Of a DNA stretch of 37,051 nucleotides, positions 1-5,075 are shown one piece after another. The translations under genes were made by a program, and so were the position numbers. Position 1 is the first letter of the stretch; each line of letters begins with the position of its first letter. The notes under the pieces were generated by a model. That model was given only the letters and a program-made list of their open reading frames with translations, was not told the DNA's origin and made no database searches. Origin of the DNA: a virus; IMG/VR virus record IMGVR_UViG_3300042924_005426, positions 1 to 37,051 of that record, one strand, 5' to 3'.

Positions 1-50
1 GTCGCCGGGAGGTTGCCCTGGCTGAAGAACGGCGGCGACGTCGCGGTCAC
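1..50 (-). CDS. Partial ORF running off the left edge
   Basis: Sixteen codons are visible from a GTG at 50-48 that overlaps the TGA of the upstream HNH gene by four bases (GTGA), the usual junction in this operon. The visible start reads VTATSPPFFSQGNLPA. Nothing can be said about function. If the window ends are joined head to tail, the frame stays open through 37051 and stops about 40 bases inside the HNH gene at 36926, giving roughly 70 residues. Confidence 0.4.
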   Translation of the reverse strand, partial: MTATSPPFFSQGNLPA

Positions 51-343
51 CAGTCGTTCGACGTGCGCCACGCGCGCTGGGCGGCGTAGCGGCGGTCATT
101 GCCGAGCTGCCCGCCGGCGCGACGGTTGCACACCGATGCCTCGGGCAGCAGCGGTGAGTTGGGGTCGCCGTCGACCAGGTGGCCGGCGTCCCACGTCGGC
201 ACCTTGCCGGTGCGGGTGCGCGGGTGCTGCGCGAGGGTGAGCCCACAGCGCCAGCACCTCGTGGTCGGGTCGGCGTAGGCGGCGTCCGTGACGAGCTTGG
301 CGAGGCGACGGTAGGGGCCACGGCGGTGCGGCGGGCTAGGCAT
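47..343 (-). CDS. Small HNH-type endonuclease
   Basis: 98 residues. A CWRC pair near residue 30, then DAGHLVDG around residues 52-59 and a closing C-N-R-R-A-G-G segment near residue 72 give the layout of short phage HNH nucleases (zinc-binding Cys pair, His-containing core, CN). Such nucleases often sit next to terminase genes and help cos cleavage or packaging. Here the gene is the last complete one of the early operon, and the terminase module lies at the other end of the window, so the two would be adjacent if the genome is circular. The ATG at 343 has no clear ribosome binding site. Family assignment is fairly sure; the role is inferred. Confidence 0.65.
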   Translation of the reverse strand: MPSPPHRRGPYRRLAKLVTDAAYADPTTRCWRCGLTLAQHPRTRTGKVPTWDAGHLVDGDPNSPLLPEASVCNRRAGGQLGNDRRYAAQRAWRTSNDW

Positions 344-364
344 CGGCGGCCACCAACGACAGCA

Positions 365-386
365 CCCGTGGGCCGAGGCACACGGG
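365..386. repeat. Short inverted repeat upstream of the HNH gene
   Basis: CCCGTG (365-370) and CACGGG (381-386) form a 6-bp stem with a 10-base loop in the gap between the HNH gene and the zinc-finger gene. It is a weak structure with no T-run and may be incidental. Confidence 0.3.
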
Positions 387-413
387 TACGACTGACAAGT
401 TACACACCTGGCG

Positions 414-442
414 GTGGTGACACAAGCGCAGATGTGGTGACA
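414..442. repeat. Direct repeat GTGGTGACA x2
   Basis: GTGGTGACA occurs at 414-422 and again at 434-442, a 20-bp period or about two helical turns. Both copies lie in the short gap after the 228-residue gene. The spacing is compatible with a dimeric protein binding one face of the helix, but no promoter elements are convincing here. Confidence 0.35.
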
Positions 443-445
443 ACG

Positions 446-1132
446 TCACTGCCGCTCGAGCGCAGCGGCGTGCAGGCGCGCCACGTCGTCGGAGTCGGGG
501 CCGACGATGGCGCACCATTCGGCGGCGAGGTCGGGCGGTAGGCGCACCGTGACGCCGGCCACGGTGAGGTCGATCGTGGCGCCCGAGGTGTGCACCTGGG
601 CGGGCGGGTCGTCGGTGTCGGTGCGGGTGCGCTCGAAGGCGGGGCGGTCGGGTCGGCCGGCGCGGGTCCATGCGCGGTGACACGCTGCGCAGTACCCGGC
701 GCGGAGTCGGTCGGCAGGCGTGTTGGCGACGGTGCGACCGCAGGCGTTGCAATCGGCCATGTTCGTGCGCTGGGTCGGCTGGCCGACGTGCAGGCGGGCA
801 ACGAGCTGGGTCAGGGCGTGGTGCGCGTCGCGCAGCGAGGCGATGGCGTCGGTGAGCGCCGTGTCGACGGCGGCCAGGCCGACGATGCGGGCGGCGTCGG
901 ACTGGCCGTCCTCGACGGACTCGAGGTTGCGCTCGCGTTCGATGACGGCGTGCAGCGTCGGGTTCGACACGTCACCGCCGCTGACGGGCTCGCCGCCGCC
1001 GGCGGGGTAGCCGTCGGGCAAGGTCAGGGCGATGGCGTCGTGGGCCTGGGCGAGGAGGGTCGGCAGGCGCGTGGCCTCGAGGGCGATGAGTGTGAGCTGT
1101 TGCTGTTGGCGCCGGTGGCGGAGGTTGGTCAC
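446..1132 (-). CDS. Zinc-finger phage protein of unknown function
   Basis: 228 residues if the GTG at 1132 is used. That start lies 8 bases after an AGGAG, whereas the GTG at 1141 would sit directly on the AGGAG, so 1132 is preferred. The N-terminal half is helical and Gln/Ala-rich. Around residues 127-150 two CxxC pairs (CNACG and CAACH) form a probable zinc ribbon, followed by a Pro/Asp-rich linker and a short C-terminal domain. It follows the primase-helicase gene after a 22-base gap, which suggests a DNA-related early function. I do not recognise the family. Confidence 0.6.
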   Translation of the reverse strand: MTNLRHRRQQQQLTLIALEATRLPTLLAQAHDAIALTLPDGYPAGGGEPVSGGDVSNPTLHAVIERERNLESVEDGQSDAARIVGLAAVDTALTDAIASLRDAHHALTQLVARLHVGQPTQRTNMADCNACGRTVANTPADRLRAGYCAACHRAWTRAGRPDRPAFERTRTDTDDPPAQVHTSGATIDLTVAGVTVRLPPDLAAEWCAIVGPDSDDVARLHAAALERQ

Positions 1133-1154
1133 GATGAGCACTCCTGGGTGGGGG

Positions 1155-3323
1155 TCAGAACTCGGACAGGTCGAGGGGGACGCGGACGCGCTCGGTGGGT
1201 GTCGTCGGGGTGGCCTCCTCGGCCTCTGACCGCGTCCCCCCCCGACCCCTACTACGTAGGGGGTCGGGGACGCGGGGGACGCGGTCAGATTCGGGGGTCC
1301 CGAGGACCGCGTCCCCGATCAGCGGGACGCGGTGGGGACGCGGTGGGACGCGGTCGGTCGATTCTGAGTTATCCACAGGCTGCGGTTCGTCGCGGAAGGG
1401 GGTCACCGAGGTGTAGGTCGATCCCTTGGCGGTGCCCTGCTGGGCGACGAACTCGTCCTCGACGAGGCACACGATCGCCGTGCGGATCACCTCGCCCTTG
1501 CCCTGCACGTTCTGCTCGATCTGGCGCGCCGAGGTCGGCCCGGCGGCCTCCAGGTACTCCGACACCCGCTGCATGTACATGGTCGGGCGGAACCGCTCGG
1601 CGGGCGCGACGAGCTCCACCACGACGCGTTGGCCGGCGTTGTTGATCGTCGCCGTGGCGACCTGGTGGCCGCGCTGGTAGGTGCCGTGGCGGTCCTTCGC
1701 GCATGTCACCTTGAGCTTGCCGTCCTTGGTCTTGGTCGGCGCCACGATGACGTCGACGCCGTAGGCCGCACCGTCGATGGCGGCGAGCTTGCGCTGCGAT
1801 CCGATCGCCCACAGTCCGCGGTCGTCTTTGGACTTCGTGACGTGGTCCAGGCCGATGACCGCGGCGCCGCTACGGGTGAGCATCCGCGGTAGCCGGCGGA
1901 ACCACTGCGCCACGGCGTCGTCGTCGTTGGGTGGGAGCCCTTCCACGGCGAGGGACTCGCCGACCGAGTCGATGACGACCACGTCGGCGTCGAGCGCCTC
2001 GAGCAGGTCATGGGCGGCGAGGTCGACCTTGCCGCCCTTGGTCACGAGCGGGCCGTCGGGGTGGACGTAGCGGAAGCTGGCGCGGATCTGGCGGTCGGTG
2101 AGTCCCACCAGGCGCAGGCGGTGCACCGCGGCGACGGCGGTGTCCTCGTAGTCGATGAACGCCCCGATGCCGCCGCCGTGGATCACCTCGGCGAGTATGT
2201 GTAGGGCGAGCCACGTCTTGCCGCCGCCGGGCTCGCCGCTGATGGAGTGCACGCGCCCTGGGTAGATGAGTCCCTGCCCATCGCTGCGCACGCCGATGGT
2301 GGGCGTGGGGGCGACGTAGTCGCCGTCGAGGATGTCCCCGAGGTCGACGAGCTCCCACCCGCCGACCGGGTCGGCCAGCTCGGCGGCCACCTCGTCGCCC
2401 TGGTGGGCCTGGGTGGCCGGGACGGGTGCGCCGTAGCCGGCGGCGCGCAGGGCGGCCGCTGCGGCGGTGTGGTCGCCGTGGTGACGGGTGGCGGCGACGT
2501 AGCCCAGCTTCGTGTACACCTCGTCGGGTTCGAGGCCGGCGTGGGCCATCGACGTGGTGAAGACCTTCAGGTTGTCGTTCGCGGTGTAGCCGGTGGTGGC
2601 GGACGTGCCGTCGCGGGCATCCTTGCCGGGGCGGGTCCAGTGCCGCTCCCCGGTGCGCCGGTCGGTGTGGGCGAGGGTCCACCCATCGGCGGTGAGGATG
2701 TCACTCCAGTCGACGGCGTCGAGTGCGTCACCGGGCCGGCGCTGTTCGCTGCGCGCGGTGTCGGGCAGTGTGATGCGCGGCGGTGCGGGCGGGTCGTCAC
2801 AGATCAGGTCGAGCAACCACTCGGGCGCCTCGGCGATCTCCTCGCCCTGGCCGGCGTCCCACTGGTAACGGTTGCCGTTGGGGTGCACCGTCGGGGCGAC
2901 GACGATCTGCCCGCCGTCGCCGCGGATGTCGAGCCCTGCGCCGAGGCGGGTGCTCGCGTTGTTGCGGATGCGCCGGCCGTCGGTGGGGTATCGGAACAGG
3001 AAGTGCGTCCCACCCGAGCCGGTGAGGTTCGTCAGGGTGTCGGGCAGCGCCTCGTGGCGCAGCTCGAGCTCGCGGAACGACTCCCACAGGTCGACGTCGA
3101 GTGCGAACACGCCGGATTCGGGGCCGGTGGCGATGCCGACGCCGTGGCCGCGGTACGGCCCGGCGAACCAGGCGACGATGGTGTCCTCGTCGGTGGTGGC
3201 GGCGTTCTGCCATGCCGCCATCGGCGGGCGTTTCGTGCCGGGGGCGATGGGCACCACGCGCAGGCCGCGTCGGGCGTAGTGCAGTGCGAAGGTGAGTGCG
3301 TCGGCGTCATCGGGAACGCTCAT
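1155..3323 (-). CDS. Bifunctional primase-polymerase / AAA+ helicase
   Basis: 722 residues. The N-terminal prim-pol domain (AEP superfamily) shows the metal-binding D-V-D at residues 76-78, SGGTH at 103-107 and the LDIRGDGG strand at 131-138. A RepA/DnaB-like ATPase follows, with Walker A GEPGGGKT at 363-370 and Walker B VVVID at 448-452. It should prime and unwind phage DNA at the replication fork. The ATG overlaps the cytosine methyltransferase stop by ATGA. The last 75 residues are low-complexity (Arg/Pro/Val-rich). Their DNA carries repeated GGGACGCGG elements and a DnaA box, so this tail is probably shaped by an origin rather than by protein function. Assignment is strong; the start is well set by the overlap. 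Confidence 0.88.
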   Translation of the reverse strand: MSVPDDADALTFALHYARRGLRVVPIAPGTKRPPMAAWQNAATTDEDTIVAWFAGPYRGHGVGIATGPESGVFALDVDLWESFRELELRHEALPDTLTNLTGSGGTHFLFRYPTDGRRIRNNASTRLGAGLDIRGDGGQIVVAPTVHPNGNRYQWDAGQGEEIAEAPEWLLDLICDDPPAPPRITLPDTARSEQRRPGDALDAVDWSDILTADGWTLAHTDRRTGERHWTRPGKDARDGTSATTGYTANDNLKVFTTSMAHAGLEPDEVYTKLGYVAATRHHGDHTAAAAALRAAGYGAPVPATQAHQGDEVAAELADPVGGWELVDLGDILDGDYVAPTPTIGVRSDGQGLIYPGRVHSISGEPGGGKTWLALHILAEVIHGGGIGAFIDYEDTAVAAVHRLRLVGLTDRQIRASFRYVHPDGPLVTKGGKVDLAAHDLLEALDADVVVIDSVGESLAVEGLPPNDDDAVAQWFRRLPRMLTRSGAAVIGLDHVTKSKDDRGLWAIGSQRKLAAIDGAAYGVDVIVAPTKTKDGKLKVTCAKDRHGTYQRGHQVATATINNAGQRVVVELVAPAERFRPTMYMQRVSEYLEAAGPTSARQIEQNVQGKGEVIRTAIVCLVEDEFVAQQGTAKGSTYTSVTPFRDEPQPVDNSESTDRVPPRPHRVPLIGDAVLGTPESDRVPRVPDPLRSRGRGGTRSEAEEATPTTPTERVRVPLDLSEF
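1177..1353. repeat. Iteron-like cluster: eight GGGACGCGG copies (putative replication origin)
   Basis: The 9-mer GGGACGCGG occurs on the plus strand at 1177, 1267, 1276, 1324, 1335 and 1345, and as its reverse complement at 1230 and 1307 (leftmost base given). The best extended form is GGGGACGCGGTC. Intervals of 9, 11 and 10 bases put copies about one helical turn apart. Because intervals of 10 and 11 are not multiples of three, the copies are read in different codon phases, so the DNA rather than the peptide is repeated. The cluster lies within the 3' end of the primase-helicase gene, close to a DnaA box and a hairpin. Confidence 0.65.
1240..1269. repeat. Hairpin inside the iteron cluster
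   Basis: CCCCGACCCCTAC (1240-1252) pairs with GTAGGGGGTCGGGG (1256-1269) with one bulged G and a 3-base loop. It sits in coding sequence of the primase-helicase tail between inverted and direct GGGACGCGG copies. This fits an origin structure such as a priming or initiator site. Confidence 0.5.
1369..1377. promoter_or_regulatory. Perfect DnaA box TTATCCACA
   Basis: TTATCCACA matches the bacterial DnaA-box consensus at all nine positions. It sits 15 bases beyond the last GGGACGCGG copy, within a locally AT-richer stretch (attctgagttatccac) in an otherwise GC-rich gene. It encodes part of a V-D-N-S segment in the primase-helicase tail. Together with the repeats it suggests host DnaA helps to start phage replication here. 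Confidence 0.6.
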
Positions 3324-4495
3324 CTGTCGGCGGTCGTCCTGTCTTCGATGCGTCGGCCGATCCATTCGGCGACCGGGGCGACGACGCCGTTGCCGCACAT
3401 GCGGTAGCGGTGCGAGTCGGCGATCTCGGTGCCGTCGGCGCGGTAGCGGGTCCAGTCGTCGGGCCAGCCCATGAGCCGCTCGCACTCGCGTGGGGTGAGG
3501 CGGCGAACGGCACGGTCGGCCAGCACGGCGGCCGACGCGCTGCCGGTTGCGGACCCGGTGCCGAGGGCGTGGCACACGTCGGGGCTCGAGATCGGATCCT
3601 GCGTCGGGTGGAACGACACAGGCACGACACTCCCCTCGAGCACTTCTTGGAGGTCGGCATCGAGCTCTGGCCGGCCGATCGTGCGGCCGTACGCGGCGGT
3701 TAGGGTTCCGACGGTTTGGTCGCCGCTACCTGAGCGAGCGCCTTCTCGAGGTACGCCGGGAGCGGCTTGCCCCGCTTCCCGGCTCGGCGCAGGATTCCCG
3801 CGCACGCCTTCGGGCTCAAGTAGTACCTCGGGCCGACACTGTCCTCGAGGACCTGCGACAACGAACACACGGCGGCGTCGTTGGGCCACTCCGAACCAGC
3901 GAGCGTCAAGCAGCCGCCAGACTGCCGTTCGCTTGGGTCCGACCACCACGCCTGCGGTGCGCCACCCGCCATCGGGCACGTCGGGGAGTGTGCCGGTGAG
4001 TCCCCACAGCACGGCAGCGAAGTCGGCACCGTCGTTGCTGGAGAAAGCTCCAGCGACGTTCTCCCACAGAACCCAAGGGGCAGCGACTGCATCAGCGATA
4101 CGGCACTGGTGCCAGAACAGTCCGCTCCTGCTGCCATCCAGGCCGCCACGGCGTCCAGCCACGGAGAGGTCTTGGCAGGGGGATCCTCCTGCCACAAGGT
4201 CAACTCGTCCACGCTCGACTCCTCCACAATCCACACAGCGATCTGTCGTGATGCCCTCGTCCCGAGCGCCGGGACGCACTCGGTCATTTGCACCCAGTTG
4301 GTGTTCAGGTAGTCGAACGCATGAGCACGCCTGGACATCGGTTACGTCCTCCCAGATGGGCACGTCGGGCCAGTGGCGTGCGAGCACGCTGCGGGCGGTC
4401 GGGTCGATCTCGCACATGCCGACGATGTCCATGCTGGCGGCGTCGAGGCCGCGGTCCATGCCGCCCGCCCCGCTGAACAGGGACAGGACGTTCAC
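3320..4495 (-). CDS. C5-cytosine DNA methyltransferase (Dcm-like)
   Basis: 391 residues from a GTG that overlaps the RusA stop (GTGA). Motif I is LFSGAGGMDRGL at residues 6-17. The catalytic Cys107 is in GGSPCQ (motif IV), ENV at 145-147 is motif VI, QRRRRVF at 205-211 is motif VIII, and a late CGNG segment is motif X. It would methylate cytosine in phage DNA, probably to escape host restriction. Two cysteine pairs (57/59 and 87/90) between motifs I and IV look like a small zinc knuckle. Third-position GC drops in the middle (33 of 60 codons over 3721-3900 by hand count), where another ORF overlaps in a different frame. All key motifs are intact. Confidence 0.9.
   Translation of the reverse strand: MNVLSLFSGAGGMDRGLDAASMDIVGMCEIDPTARSVLARHWPDVPIWEDVTDVQACSCVRLPEHQLGANDRVRPGARDEGITTDRCVDCGGVERGRVDLVAGGSPCQDLSVAGRRGGLDGSRSGLFWHQCRIADAVAAPWVLWENVAGAFSSNDGADFAAVLWGLTGTLPDVPDGGWRTAGVVVGPKRTAVWRLLDARWFGVAQRRRRVFVVAGPRGQCRPEVLLEPEGVRGNPAPSREAGQAAPGVPREGARSGSGDQTVGTLTAAYGRTIGRPELDADLQEVLEGSVVPVSFHPTQDPISSPDVCHALGTGSATGSASAAVLADRAVRRLTPRECERLMGWPDDWTRYRADGTEIADSHRYRMCGNGVVAPVAEWIGRRIEDRTTADR
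3700..4338 (-). CDS. Nested gene in an alternative frame of the methyltransferase
   Basis: 212 codons on the same strand as, and wholly inside, the C5-methyltransferase gene (its residues about 53-265), one frame away. The ATG at 4338 is preceded by GGGAGGA with 8 bases of spacing, a near-ideal ribosome binding site. Over 3721-3900 the nested frame has G or C at 52 of 60 third positions against 33 of 60 for the methyltransferase frame. The C-terminal part, with AAVCSLSQVLED and then YYLSPKACAGILRRAGKRGK, resembles from memory a conserved hypothetical family in phages and prophages, often near cytosine methyltransferases. Function is unknown. The alternative is that the frame is conserved only as a by-product of methyltransferase coding, but the ribosome binding site and codon bias argue against that. 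Confidence 0.55.
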   Translation of the reverse strand: MSRRAHAFDYLNTNWVQMTECVPALGTRASRQIAVWIVEESSVDELTLWQEDPPAKTSPWLDAVAAWMAAGADCSGTSAVSLMQSLPLGFCGRTSLELSPATTVPTSLPCCGDSPAHSPTCPMAGGAPQAWWSDPSERQSGGCLTLAGSEWPNDAAVCSLSQVLEDSVGPRYYLSPKACAGILRRAGKRGKPLPAYLEKALAQVAATKPSEP

Positions 4496-4857
4496 GCTGC
4501 ACCGTGCATCGGTGTGCAGGTGACGGTGACGAGCTCGCCGCCCACAACAAGGTCGGGTTCGAGGCACCGCACCCACGCCGGGGTGTCGTCGGGCCAGAGG
4601 CCGGCGTCGACCAGGCCGTCGATGATCGGTTTCACCGTGGGGAACCAGTTGTGCGGGTCGCGGCGACGGTTGCCGACAACGGGCAGGGCGACAGTGACGA
4701 TCGACGGGCCGGGGAACGTGACGCCCTCGGTGCGCACCCACCGCATCGCCGCCTGGCCGGCGGCGTCGCGCCATGCCCTACTGATCTTCGATCGTTGCGC
4801 CCAGTGCAGACGCTGGTTCATCGTGAGCGCCTGCGCCGGCGGGGGGAATGCGATCAC
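4492..4857 (-). CDS. RusA-like Holliday junction resolvase
   Basis: 121 residues from a GTG overlapping the upstream stop (GTGA). The pattern is that of RusA: an N-terminal proline-rich strand, N-Q-R near residue 14, conserved Asp and Asn in RRDPHNWFPTVK around residues 63-74, then IIDGLVDAGLWPDD with acidic residues that bind metal. RusA nucleases resolve four-way junctions during recombination and clear branched DNA before packaging. It lies between the methyltransferase and a small helical protein in the replication operon. Assignment is confident. Confidence 0.85.
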   Translation of the reverse strand: MIAFPPPAQALTMNQRLHWAQRSKISRAWRDAAGQAAMRWVRTEGVTFPGPSIVTVALPVVGNRRRDPHNWFPTVKPIIDGLVDAGLWPDDTPAWVRCLEPDLVVGGELVTVTCTPMHGAA

Positions 4858-5075
4858 TTGATGTCCTCGAGTCGGGCGACGGCGTCGAGGACGTCGGCCG
4901 CGGCGCGCCGCACCCATCGCACGTCGGGGTGATCGTCGAGGGCGTCGAAGGTGTCGCGGTCGAGCAGCTCGACGATGCGCTGCGCCGCCCACCGGGCGTC
5001 ACGATGAAGCTCGGCGCGCAGCGCATCGCGACGGCGGAGCTCCGACATGATGTCGGAGTACATCGACTCGCTCAT
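4854..5075 (-). CDS. Small helical protein, unknown
   Basis: 73 residues, starting at an ATG in an ATGA overlap with the helicase-methyltransferase stop and ending in a GTGA overlap with rusA. It is rich in Arg, Ala, Asp and Leu, with two amphipathic helices and no cysteines or membrane segments. Translational coupling to RusA suggests a partner or accessory in the same process, but this is inference. I do not recognise a family. Confidence 0.65.
   Translation of the reverse strand: MSESMYSDIMSELRRRDALRAELHRDARWAAQRIVELLDRDTFDALDDHPDVRWVRRAAADVLDAVARLEDIK

Noticed and set aside
3881-4312. Plus-strand 143-codon frame inside the methyltransferase gene
   Set aside because: It has no ribosome binding site or family resemblance. 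Its openness follows from the constraints of the two minus-strand frames.
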